Origin: a virus | IMG/VR virus record: IMGVR_UViG_3300048446_000526 | Location: 1 to 64,000 of that record | Direction: 5' to 3' (one strand) | DNA: 64,000 bases | Part shown: in pieces, positions 39,346-49,900 of the stretch | How the letters are laid out: every line of letters begins with the position of its first letter | Numbering within the stretch: the first letter of the stretch is position 1 | The notes under the pieces: model-generated | The model's input: only the letters and a program-made list of their open reading frames with translations | Told to the model about the DNA's origin: nothing | The model's database searches: none | Position numbers and translations under genes: made by a program

Positions 39346-41025
39346 ATGCCACCAAACAGAAATGGCCCTAATATACAATATGGAAATTTTTGGTTTGATC
39401 CGATCAGTGGATTTCCAGTTCCACAGGTAAGTATCAGTCAAAATGTAAACAGAAGCAGTGCCGGTGTGGTGATTGGCTACGAGTCATCAGTTACACTAGA
39501 AGGTATTATTTATGGATTTACAGGCTATAACAATGACTGTCAAAGTCCTAGTCAGTTAGATCAAGATACCGGCTTTGCATTTCTTATGGAGCAGGTTGAA
39601 ACTCTTAGCAAAGTTTTTTCAAGCGATTTTAAAGCACTAGAGATTACTTGTTCGACAGATGAAGGAGACCAAGTATTACTAAGTGCTGATGGTACGGGCA
39701 ATGTAACAAAAGTAAATAGTATAAACTTTAATCAGTCTCAAGACTTATGGGCGATTACTGTGCCTTACAGTATTGAAATAGGTGTAATTACGAGTTCTGG
39801 TATTGCTGGTGGTGGAGAAGGCTATCCTAGCGGTGGCAACAGGCCGTATTTTATTAGCAATTACACAGATAATATACAGATCAATGTAGACACAAGTAAG
39901 AGTTACTATCTTGCAGACGGCAACAATCCGATTAAACAACCATTTCCTAATCCTTTTGATTCGAGTACATCATTCGATGGTGGAAGCAGAATGGTTCCAT
40001 TTGAATCATCTACCGGATACCCTGTCTACACTGTAACAAGAACCATTGGTGCTGTAGGCATAGCGACTTCAGGACTTAATCAAGTAGAGAATGCAAAAGA
40101 TTGGGTAGCCAATCAGTTACTCGTTTATCCCATTGGAACATTAACACAAGACCTAGACCTGTATAATAGAGAAAGAAATATTTCTTCTGATGAAGCAGGA
40201 GGCTCTTATCAGGTTACTGAAACTTATTTAGCAACTAGAGCAGGCACACAAAACGGTTACTTAGAAACTTTTGAAGTTAGTCAAGATATTAGCACTAACG
40301 GAAATAGAACGGTCACAATAGCAGGACAGATACAAGGATTAGAGTGTGGCAATATAGGGATTGAACCTCCAGTAGGTACTTATACTGGTGTTGTTTTTCC
40401 GACACACACGGGAACTTCTCCTGATTGCACAAAATACGATAATGCTCTTAGTGGCTACCTGATTGAGCAGAGCAACTTTTTTCAGCGTTGCATTAATACA
40501 ATGCCTTACTATCAGCCTGTAGAGGACACATCGAAGTTTTTTACAAGTCCTAATTTTTTAAATCCTAATCCTACTAATAAAAGAGACGGTTTTAATCCAG
40601 CAAATGGTACAGTCAGTTACACTTGGTCCTATGATAATAGACCCGGATCGCTTATTGATGGTGCTCAAGGCGAAAGATTAGATATTAACGATAATTATGC
40701 GGTACGTTCTGTTGCAAATGTGTATGTAATAGGTAGGAGATTAGGACCAGTAACACAGGATTTGGGTACTTATACAAAGCCTACTAGAAGAGTAACTTAT
40801 TCAGCAAGGTTTCCTAGACCGAGTGGATTTGAAGGCTATAATTTTGATGTATTGGTAACAAATGATATTGTGAACCTTGTGGCTTTATATGATCCTGCAA
40901 GAGTTAACCCCACTCCAACTAGTGGGCCAGTAGTCAGTAATATAAGATCGGACAATTATTCATTCAACCCTATTGATGCAAGCGTAAGTTATACGGTGGA
41001 ATGGGAATATACAAAATGTAATTAA
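39346..41025 (+). CDS. putative tail tip / distal tail structural protein
   Basis: The 559-residue protein starts after TAGGAGATATAG. It is beta-rich with no membrane segment. Recognisable stretches include YPVYTVTRTIGAVG, NAKDWVANQL, then LYNRERNISSDEAGGSYQVT and a final YSARFPRPSGFEGYNF. This arrangement is like structural proteins that follow the tape measure in large marine phages, but I cannot name a family. Its location between the beta-roll fibre and a hub-like giant suggests a distal tail or tail-tip ring component. Confidence 0.55.
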   Translation: MPPNRNGPNIQYGNFWFDPISGFPVPQVSISQNVNRSSAGVVIGYESSVTLEGIIYGFTGYNNDCQSPSQLDQDTGFAFLMEQVETLSKVFSSDFKALEITCSTDEGDQVLLSADGTGNVTKVNSINFNQSQDLWAITVPYSIEIGVITSSGIAGGGEGYPSGGNRPYFISNYTDNIQINVDTSKSYYLADGNNPIKQPFPNPFDSSTSFDGGSRMVPFESSTGYPVYTVTRTIGAVGIATSGLNQVENAKDWVANQLLVYPIGTLTQDLDLYNRERNISSDEAGGSYQVTETYLATRAGTQNGYLETFEVSQDISTNGNRTVTIAGQIQGLECGNIGIEPPVGTYTGVVFPTHTGTSPDCTKYDNALSGYLIEQSNFFQRCINTMPYYQPVEDTSKFFTSPNFLNPNPTNKRDGFNPANGTVSYTWSYDNRPGSLIDGAQGERLDINDNYAVRSVANVYVIGRRLGPVTQDLGTYTKPTRRVTYSARFPRPSGFEGYNFDVLVTNDIVNLVALYDPARVNPTPTSGPVVSNIRSDNYSFNPIDASVSYTVEWEYTKCN

Positions 41026-41041
41026 GGAAAGGAATTAAAGG

Positions 41042-44000
41042 ATGGCAGTAGACAACGGGCCTATAACTTGTAGTAATTTAAGCGTAAATCAAGTAGGGCC
41101 GTATAGCCAAACTCTGGTTTTAGGGTGCAGTGCTACAAATCTAAGTATGAACGTAGGATGGGGTTCTACCAGCAGTACTTGTTCTATTACGATGGTACGA
41201 GACACCTGCCGTCATTGGAGAGATGAAACGTATGATGAATCTAATACCTACTGGCAAAGTCTTCTTCAGCAAGGACCGGACAATCCAATAGGAAATGCGT
41301 TACCAAAAGGCCCAGATGGAAACATAGACCCATCTCAATCAGACCCAAGAAGAACTTGGCAAAAAAATATAGCCCGACAACAAGTAGCAGAACAAAACTA
41401 TAAATTAAATAATCAAGACAGCAATCAAGCATACGGTGACTTTGGAAAACAAATGTGGTATTCTAATTTGGCTGGTGGTTTTGGCATGGTAAATTGGCTT
41501 GGCCCAGACCCCGGATTTTTAGCCAACTCAGACAATGCTGCTACACAGATTAATAATCCCGGTGCTACTGTAGGCTATGATGTAAACGGTACTTGTGTTT
41601 TTGTAAAAATGGAAGACTTGTTTTTTGGAGGAATAATTAAAAGTTGGGAAAACAGAGCAGCCCAAGGAGGAGTCACTACTTCTGTACAATTAGAAAGTAT
41701 GGCAAGCCTACTTAAAGGCACTAGTATGATTATAAATAACTTCAATGGTTCTGTTGGTAGCAGATATTATTCTGGATTTACTGATATTCCTATTGTTACT
41801 GTACCTAGTAATGATGTAGATGGAGATGTTGGTGTTGGTGCCAATATATATAACGGTAGTGTCAGAGGAGGTAATCACCCTAATTTAATCAATTTACAAG
41901 GCCTTGCCAATTTTGTTTATGGTTTTAGTGGTGCTTCTTGGGCAGGAAGCAAGGGTGTTAGTGCTGCTGATATATACTTTATGATTAATAGTGTTCTTAA
42001 CCCAAGTAATATATCTCTACCAACAAGCCCGTACTTTCCTTATGGTGCTTTAGTTGGAAGAAGTTTAATAGACAGATTTACTGGTAGTTTTATTGACACA
42101 AATCAACAGGTTCTATCTTATGGAAATACACAGATTTCTTACGAAGCATTAGGATGGATGCCTACAAAACTCGCTATCGACAACAGGTTCAGACCTATGT
42201 TTTCATTAGATTTAAGCGAAGTTCCTGTTCCTCCAGCAGACATATATTTTACTGAAGACAGTCTAACCATTACAGCATTTTTAGACGCTATCTCTCAAGG
42301 AGGCCAATATGATTACGTCATAGACTGTGCTCCAAGTACCAACCCTCTGTATAGTGCTTGCATCAAGGTTAGAACAGTCAATCGTTCAATAGCGGTTCCT
42401 CCTAATACTCTTGGCAATGCACTTGCTACTAGAGATGATTTTCAAAATGTAAATTATGGTGAAGAATTTGATACGGCAGATGTTCGTGAGGTTATAGTAG
42501 GTGCTCCTCAAAAAAGACTGATGCAGTTTACAACTATAGGCAAGTCTATATTTCAAGAAACAAGAGTTTACGATCCTTTTGTTGAAAGAGGAGGAGGACT
42601 CGTAAGAGGTTCTGATGTAGTTGTTCCTTATGGTTCGCAAATGGTTACAGAGTTTGATCCTGACCCAGAAGTAGAACTAGATACTGTTAATGTCCAGCAA
42701 GGACAAAATTCTTTCCAGCCTAATCTGATAGACATAAGATGGTATAAATCATATAGGGTTGGTGCTGGCGTGGTGGCACAACAAACTACAACAGATCAAT
42801 TTTTTAGAAATTACAATAATGGTGGTAGCCAAGGAGTCAAAAAACTAGGCAACTATGGGCTAAAAACATTTGTTCGTATGCCTGCTGGAATTGACCAAGA
42901 GGCAAACTCATATCCCTTGTGTTCAGACTTAATTAGTCCTTTCTACGGCAAAGACAGCACAGGCAACATTAGGCTTGTTTACTTTGATCGAAAGATGGGT
43001 CAAATTCAAGTTATGACAAGTGTTTTTGATTGGAGACTATGGTGCAGTTATGCAACACCAGATTTTGCACAGCCAACACCTAATAATGCGAACGGTGAAG
43101 GACAAGGCCAAGGAGGAGAACCCGGAGACGATACCATAGGCGATGACGAACCAACCAATCCAGTTTTTAGAGTAGTAGGCACACAATGGGTTATAACAGA
43201 AACCGAAATCAGAGCAGCAATGTCTGGTATCGACATTTTCTTTCATTATTTATTTGATGAATATAAAAATGGTTTTGTTACCATGACTGCTAAATACTTT
43301 TATGATTACATAGCAGAGGCTTTTTGTACGAATGTTGCGGATCAATTACTAAATGGTGGTCAATGGTGGGAAAACACCAAAGAGATAGACTCTAGTAAAG
43401 CAGCATATCCTAATGCAGATGGTATATTTATAGCCGATGGACCAGATGGAGCCACAGACAGTAGATGGGTTCCAGCATTAACAGACTATAGAGTTTTTCA
43501 AGAACTTAAAAAATTAATGAAGTTTCTTGCTGAAGATATTGGTGAATATCATGCAAAATCTTATTTAATCAGAATGCCGCAGGTATACTCTTTTACAGAT
43601 CGTGCCGGAAACAGACAATACAATTACCAGCCATCTGATTTTGGATGGGAAGAAGAAGGTAATCCTTTGGATGACACTATGGTAATAGGTTCTTCAGCAT
43701 CACGAACGCTAGCAAACGGAAATGGTACTTTTGGTCCTATGGTGGGCTTTCTAGCAAATCTAGAATTTGATGGACAGAACCAAACTTTTACTGAAGATGA
43801 AATCACCCAAATGAAATTACCGGAACAATGTCCAGAAGAACCTCCTCCACAGCAACCAGAAGCAGAAGACCCAAAAGAAGATGCTGCTGGTGATAAATTA
43901 CCAAACGGAGCAAACCCTCCTAATGATCCCGGCAGGCCTCCTCTTCCGAAAAATGCACAGCAAGGACCAGCAGCACAATCATCAAGAAATACTGTTTCTA

Positions 44001-46954
44001 TAATGGCAGGCGAAGATGCAGATGGAGATGGTGAAGTTGATAATGTAAATGATAATCCTAATCAGGCTCCTCCTCAAGGTCCGCTTACTGATGCAGGAGA
44101 TGGTGGTTCACCAAAAGATGACAAGAGACCAACTAAAAATCTTGAAAGAGGATGGTATGTACCATTAGATTTATCAAAAGTAGATAAGAGTACTTCTATA
44201 TACTATGTTAGTCAAAATCTAATAAATGACAGAAACAGTTTTTATGCCTCATTAGGCTACCCCGTTGCAACAATCACCAGACCTTTTTATGATACAGAAG
44301 GGGAAGCACACAATTTTAGAAGAAGAAATGTTTCTTGTTATCGTAAAGCATATCTCAAGGCAAATTTTTTAGTACTGAATGATTATGATAAAACACCTGA
44401 TCAACTAGGATTTTCTAGAATGCATGGAGGCAGTCCGTGTGTTGCTTTGCAAGTAAGTTCTACAGTAGATCAGATATCAGAAAGAGGAGTTGATTTTGTA
44501 ATGGAGATGCAGAAATTCCTTCTTCAGTTTAACGGCTACCAACTTCCAAAAGAGTCTGGACTACAAAGAAACTGGCAAAAAGGAAAACAAATCACTTTTA
44601 TTGATAAACTGGACGATGAGACACGTAAACCAGCATCGAAAGCGATTCTTGCTGGTAGAATAAACGCAGCAAGAGCCAGAAGAAGACTTATTGTTTCTGG
44701 TCAAAACGATAAAAGTGCCGACATGGAAAAGTCAAATAGAGTATTTAAAAGAGGTGTTTTTGCTATACCAGTATTTGCAATGGTTCCAGTGCAATACAAT
44801 ATTGCAAACTATGGGCCGTGGGCTACTGTTCCCGGTACTGTAGAAAATATTGTATTTAATGACAGTAACCCTATTTTTAATGCTACTCTTGCAGATAATA
44901 TGGTAGGAGGAGTAAGAGTTAAATATGATAGTAATGCTGCTCCGTGGAATTACGGAGGAATTGAATACCTAGACTATGCTAAACTTACAGAAGTAACATC
45001 TACCCTTAAAGGCCAGCAGTCTTTAGAAAAAGCATCATTTCAAGTTCCGGGTGTATTATTGTCTGACGGCTTTCCTGTTAGTATAGGTTCATTTGTAGCA
45101 GGACAAGGAGCCATTGTGAATAGTCTTAGCACTAATATCAGTGCTCAGGGAGGATTTAGTACCAACTATACTCTTAGAACATATGTAAAGAAAATTGGTT
45201 TTTATAATAATGAAAGAGCCAAAGAAATAGCAGAACTAGGAAAGCAAAACAGCGACATTAGAAATGAACTAACAAGACTGCAACGAGAGGCTTTTGATCT
45301 TCGTGTCAGTACAACTCAAAATACTACTAGAGGAAGTAATGGAAACGGTGGTTCTGACAGTTATAGAGTTCCACCAGATAAAGAAGAAGGTCTTATTGGA
45401 GATACAAGTCCTGTAGAAGCATTAGTCGGTAAGGCAAGACCATACATTCGAACTGGTGCTTCTTTTGCAAACGAACAAGGATATAGTCCTTCTTGGCATA
45501 TCACGCAGTCAACAGCAGGTGCTACTACCGGACCTGATGATACATATCAGCATATATCTAGAACTACACTTTATAAAGACGACGAGTTTATAACTAAGTT
45601 TATGGACCCTGCTATTTATGGTTCTCAGTCTATGATGAGTCTTGACGGTATCATTTCTCCTATATCTTTCTATCCTACTCCATACGGAGCAACTTACCAT
45701 ATCACCAGATATGATAGAAAACATTGTCCATACTGTAAAGGAACAGGGTCATACAAATACAAAGTTGGTAGCACTCTTTCAGTAACCAGTGAATTTCCTA
45801 CCTATGACGAGATGGATGCAGGAGCCACTCTTACGGCAGATTGTACTTTCTGTACAACAGACAAAGAACAAGAAAGAAATGGAAGTGCTGGTAAAACTAC
45901 CATTAGAACTCCTCCTTATATTATTGATAAAGGTACAGATGAAGAATTAGCAGAAGGTGCTACAAACGTAGGAGAAGATGCCTGTCAAGATTCTAGAGTT
46001 CTTATTAACTATACAACTTTAACTCCTGTCGTTATGTCTTCCACTAGTGGTGAGTTTGCTGTTTCTATTAATAGACAAGAAGGCGATCTTTGTGCTCATT
46101 CTATCAGGATGGTTGGGGTAGGATGGCAACCTCCTAGCGGATCACAAAGTTTACACTTACAAGGAGCAGGTAACAGAACCAAGAACTACTCTGATTATGA
46201 CATCAGTTATAATAATGGTTCCACAGACCCCGACTTTGAAGCATTAAACAATGCAAGGTTTATGGGTTTGCGTGGACCAATGATGTTGCACGGCTGGGGT
46301 TATGATGTAGATGGTTATCCAGTACCTAATGCTTCTGGAGATATACAATACGGAGACGACGGTTCTCCTGTTACAGACGCAGATGGAAACACTATTTATG
46401 CTAATCAGGTTCAACAAGCAGACGGTTCATTTTCTGAGCCCTTTCCTGAACAAAAGTTTGCAAAAAATTGGGCAAGTGCTCCGAATACTTGGCCCGTAGG
46501 CCCAATAGATTTAAGATGGAATCCAAAGGCTAAACTTTGGACTGTAGGAACAAGTTATACAGACGTATACGTTACATTAGAGAACGACCTTAAAGGAGAC
46601 ACACCAGTAAGAGCAGTGTTAACAGATGCGGCAGACAACACTGATCCTTTACCTGACGGCTACAGGAAACTAGTATTTGTTCAAGACCCCAATGGTTTCT
46701 TTAGTGCTCCTCGTGGTGCCACCATATATGCCAAATACAATACTGATTCTGGTTTTTACAACCCTATCTTTAACAACACCACTATAGTACTAGGAGTTGT
46801 TAATGCTGCTGGTGCTGCCACGGTGTATATAGATGATAAGGCGTATGATGTAGGGTTTTCTAACCCTTTAGAAATTGGCGTAAATGTTGGAGGAAAAGCC
46901 ATTTTTATGTTTGTCGATGGAGAGTGGATTATTCAAGCGACTAGTTGTAGATAA
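41042..46954 (+). CDS. giant tail hub / tip protein with zinc-knuckle and calcium-type motif
   Basis: The 1,970-residue protein carries a hub-like section early on (near 41610-41760: FFGGIIKSWEN, GVTTSVQLESMASLL), similar in style to tail hub proteins. A Pro/Gln-rich linker near 43830-43990 precedes a DADGDGEVDNVND stretch (44018-44056), which resembles a thrombospondin-3 or dockerin type calcium-binding loop. Two CxxC knuckles (C1562/C1565 and C1601/C1604) include CPYCKGTG, a DnaJ-like zinc motif, so one zinc site is likely. The C-terminus is beta-rich. It lies between other tail-tip genes, and I infer a central tip or baseplate component. No lysozyme or peptidase motif was recognised. Confidence 0.6.
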   Translation: MAVDNGPITCSNLSVNQVGPYSQTLVLGCSATNLSMNVGWGSTSSTCSITMVRDTCRHWRDETYDESNTYWQSLLQQGPDNPIGNALPKGPDGNIDPSQSDPRRTWQKNIARQQVAEQNYKLNNQDSNQAYGDFGKQMWYSNLAGGFGMVNWLGPDPGFLANSDNAATQINNPGATVGYDVNGTCVFVKMEDLFFGGIIKSWENRAAQGGVTTSVQLESMASLLKGTSMIINNFNGSVGSRYYSGFTDIPIVTVPSNDVDGDVGVGANIYNGSVRGGNHPNLINLQGLANFVYGFSGASWAGSKGVSAADIYFMINSVLNPSNISLPTSPYFPYGALVGRSLIDRFTGSFIDTNQQVLSYGNTQISYEALGWMPTKLAIDNRFRPMFSLDLSEVPVPPADIYFTEDSLTITAFLDAISQGGQYDYVIDCAPSTNPLYSACIKVRTVNRSIAVPPNTLGNALATRDDFQNVNYGEEFDTADVREVIVGAPQKRLMQFTTIGKSIFQETRVYDPFVERGGGLVRGSDVVVPYGSQMVTEFDPDPEVELDTVNVQQGQNSFQPNLIDIRWYKSYRVGAGVVAQQTTTDQFFRNYNNGGSQGVKKLGNYGLKTFVRMPAGIDQEANSYPLCSDLISPFYGKDSTGNIRLVYFDRKMGQIQVMTSVFDWRLWCSYATPDFAQPTPNNANGEGQGQGGEPGDDTIGDDEPTNPVFRVVGTQWVITETEIRAAMSGIDIFFHYLFDEYKNGFVTMTAKYFYDYIAEAFCTNVADQLLNGGQWWENTKEIDSSKAAYPNADGIFIADGPDGATDSRWVPALTDYRVFQELKKLMKFLAEDIGEYHAKSYLIRMPQVYSFTDRAGNRQYNYQPSDFGWEEEGNPLDDTMVIGSSASRTLANGNGTFGPMVGFLANLEFDGQNQTFTEDEITQMKLPEQCPEEPPPQQPEAEDPKEDAAGDKLPNGANPPNDPGRPPLPKNAQQGPAAQSSRNTVSIMAGEDADGDGEVDNVNDNPNQAPPQGPLTDAGDGGSPKDDKRPTKNLERGWYVPLDLSKVDKSTSIYYVSQNLINDRNSFYASLGYPVATITRPFYDTEGEAHNFRRRNVSCYRKAYLKANFLVLNDYDKTPDQLGFSRMHGGSPCVALQVSSTVDQISERGVDFVMEMQKFLLQFNGYQLPKESGLQRNWQKGKQITFIDKLDDETRKPASKAILAGRINAARARRRLIVSGQNDKSADMEKSNRVFKRGVFAIPVFAMVPVQYNIANYGPWATVPGTVENIVFNDSNPIFNATLADNMVGGVRVKYDSNAAPWNYGGIEYLDYAKLTEVTSTLKGQQSLEKASFQVPGVLLSDGFPVSIGSFVAGQGAIVNSLSTNISAQGGFSTNYTLRTYVKKIGFYNNERAKEIAELGKQNSDIRNELTRLQREAFDLRVSTTQNTTRGSNGNGGSDSYRVPPDKEEGLIGDTSPVEALVGKARPYIRTGASFANEQGYSPSWHITQSTAGATTGPDDTYQHISRTTLYKDDEFITKFMDPAIYGSQSMMSLDGIISPISFYPTPYGATYHITRYDRKHCPYCKGTGSYKYKVGSTLSVTSEFPTYDEMDAGATLTADCTFCTTDKEQERNGSAGKTTIRTPPYIIDKGTDEELAEGATNVGEDACQDSRVLINYTTLTPVVMSSTSGEFAVSINRQEGDLCAHSIRMVGVGWQPPSGSQSLHLQGAGNRTKNYSDYDISYNNGSTDPDFEALNNARFMGLRGPMMLHGWGYDVDGYPVPNASGDIQYGDDGSPVTDADGNTIYANQVQQADGSFSEPFPEQKFAKNWASAPNTWPVGPIDLRWNPKAKLWTVGTSYTDVYVTLENDLKGDTPVRAVLTDAADNTDPLPDGYRKLVFVQDPNGFFSAPRGATIYAKYNTDSGFYNPIFNNTTIVLGVVNAAGAATVYIDDKAYDVGFSNPLEIGVNVGGKAIFMFVDGEWIIQATSCR

Positions 46955-46963
46955 GGATTTTAA

Positions 46964-49900
46964 ATGTCTTGCTGTAATATTAATTATTCCAGAAATTATG
47001 AAACTGTTGTAACTTCTGCATTTAAAAGCAGTTTTGCTTCAGCACAAAAAAGTTCTGTGTCTAGAGAAAATACACCTAGTACAACAGGGTGGTTTCCTAT
47101 AATCGCTAGATATAGTCCTAGGGGAAATGCTTTTTATACACCTCAGTTAAGTATGCCTCAAATAACAGGATACACTCTTTTTGATCCTATTAATTGCAAC
47201 AATGCAGATTTTACAGACCGGGAGTTAAGCGACCCAAACAGTATAAATATGGACACATCATATTGTGAACAATGGTCTCCCGAAAACAATGCTAGTATTC
47301 AAACAGGGAGAATGAAAAAAGCAGACGGTACTCAGGCTCCTGTCTCTAGGAAAGGCGGCTTGAGTGATGTTATGACCCATCAATCTGATATATATCATGG
47401 TATTCCATACTTGATGACACAATATGCTAGCGGTTTTATGGACAACAAATTTGATGGAACTTTTCCTCTAACTATGAACAACCCTGTAGGATGGAATAGT
47501 GTTGTAGAGTCTACGCCAGAAGAAGGAACAAATAAGAGATATTCTGATTGGCATATTATGCCAAGAATGGGAGAGATAGATTACGATCCTATGACAAGCC
47601 AATATCTAAACGAGCGAGATCATTCTATGGCTAATAAAAAAGCCATGATTGCACATAAAACAGCGGGCAATTTTATTCTGTTTAATATTGGAGATGTTTT
47701 TCAAGAAAATGATGAAGATTGGGAAGATGATTATCTTGCTTATGCAGATATTCTAGAACCTCTTTTGGTGGATACATCACAAGGAGAGAAAATCAATGAA
47801 AGAGGGTCGTGGGACTTAAAACTTCCTGAGCCTGAAGAGTTTATGCAGCCTTATGGCTTTGATGCATTTACTTATAACAATGTTTTTGTTGGAGATAAAA
47901 AACGTGTTTCATATTGGAAATGGGATATAAATAAATGTTCTGCGGCGTGGGTTCTCAAGACGGATGAAGAAATTAAAATAGAGGTAGGAGAAGAAAGCGA
48001 TAAAATGGACTATATAACATATATTCCATCCGGTGATTGTTTTATTGCTAAAATTGATCCTATAGAACCTCAAAATAAATCTAGTGACCCCCAAATGAAC
48101 AAAGAAGGTGAAAAGAGGTGTCCATCTGGTGTTAAATTTATTGACGAAGGCACAGTCTATACAATTCCTCATAACAGTTATGCCGTGTACATATCTTGTA
48201 ATATTTATCCTGCTTTTTATGAGGCTTTCAATGCTTTAAAAAAAATAACAAAAAGTATCGAAAATCTTATGCCTGTTGAACCTGACGAAGAAGGAGATAG
48301 TAAAAATACTCTTTATCGTGTGATTGAACAAGCCATGTATGTGGCTACTCATCCTTTAGTCGATAAAATCACCGTAGACCTGCATAAAAATAACATCCAA
48401 AGTGCTGAAAAACTTACACCTCATATCTGGGGTGGTTATCTTAATCCACAGTATTCGTACATGAACGCATATGATAAAAATTATGCTAGTTTTAATAATT
48501 TAAATCTTTGTAAAACTTGGACAGATTTAGGCAGGACAATTAATAATAAGTATGGATCATATTTTACTGAAGAAATAGAAATAGGATCAGAATCATTTGC
48601 TCCTTATACTTCTTCTCATATAGGCGTTGATGTGCTTTATGATCTTTATGCCAAAGGGGGTTCGTTCAGAACTAAGGGTAGACAAAGTACTGACTATAAA
48701 GATATGACTCCTTGGTATCCTGATTTTCAGGTATCGCTTGGAGGACTAAAATTAAAAGTTGCTGATGAAAGAAGTATTATAGAAAGAACATACTATAGTT
48801 TTAATGAAGATGAAGAAGGGTGTTCTCTTGATGATTGGAAGGCTTTTAGCAATTTGCAATTAAATGATAAAACTTTATATAGCCGTTATTTGCAAAGCGG
48901 ACTATATGAGATGAATAGTTACTATGTAAGAAATGTTAATGAACAAGGTGGCAGCATTAGAGGTTATTGTGATATATGTGACGAGTACAGCACATATGAA
49001 AATTACGGAGGAGAAGAAAACTGTGTTGAACACGATGGATCGCTTCCGTTTTGTGACTGCGACGAAAATCCAGACCCAGAAAAATATCCTGAACTGCCTT
49101 GTGTAGGCATATCCGATAATACTGTAAGACTAGAAAGAAAATACGAAGTTATCGTAGATACTAATTCTTTTCCTATTAATATGGCTTTTCATTTGGACGG
49201 AGGTGCTTATTATAGGGCGAGAAATCTAGAAGAAACAGGATTTATACAAAATGCAAATATTCAAGCATGGGGCAGTATGAAGGTAAGGTTTGCTTCATTC
49301 GATACTCGTGTTGCACAAACTAGGGCTTGGGCTGTAGACGTATACCAGTTACAGACCGACGACCCAAAGACGTTCTCATGTGAAAGGTTTCCTGTATTAG
49401 AAAATTGCGAACAAAGCAAAATTCTTTACGATGACACTTACCCTATTCAAAAAGACACTTTGGTATACGCACATACTACTGCTTATACTCCTGCTCAAAG
49501 CACTAAATACTCTCCTTCTCTTAAATTATATGGAGGCTACGACAAGGGCAAACTTGAAGAATTATTTCCTGCGTATGATTTTCCTGATGTAGGGAAGACT
49601 GTCAGAGGTAAGACTACTTATAGAATAGACCCTGATAACCCATTCGGATGTGAATCAAATGACTATTTAGTACATGAAAATTATTTGAGAAGTTCTATAA
49701 AAATAGAACTCAATAATCAAAATGACCCATATTGCGATCTAGTTATGACTTCTAGAGAAACCGTAGACATTACTGGTCCTAGATACTTTATTACTTTTGA
49801 TGAATTTGGAAATGAAGAACAGATACTCAATAAAGATTTTAAAAGATTTTCTACGAGTGTGACTTATCAGCCACAAGAGCCTGAGCCCACACAAGGATCG

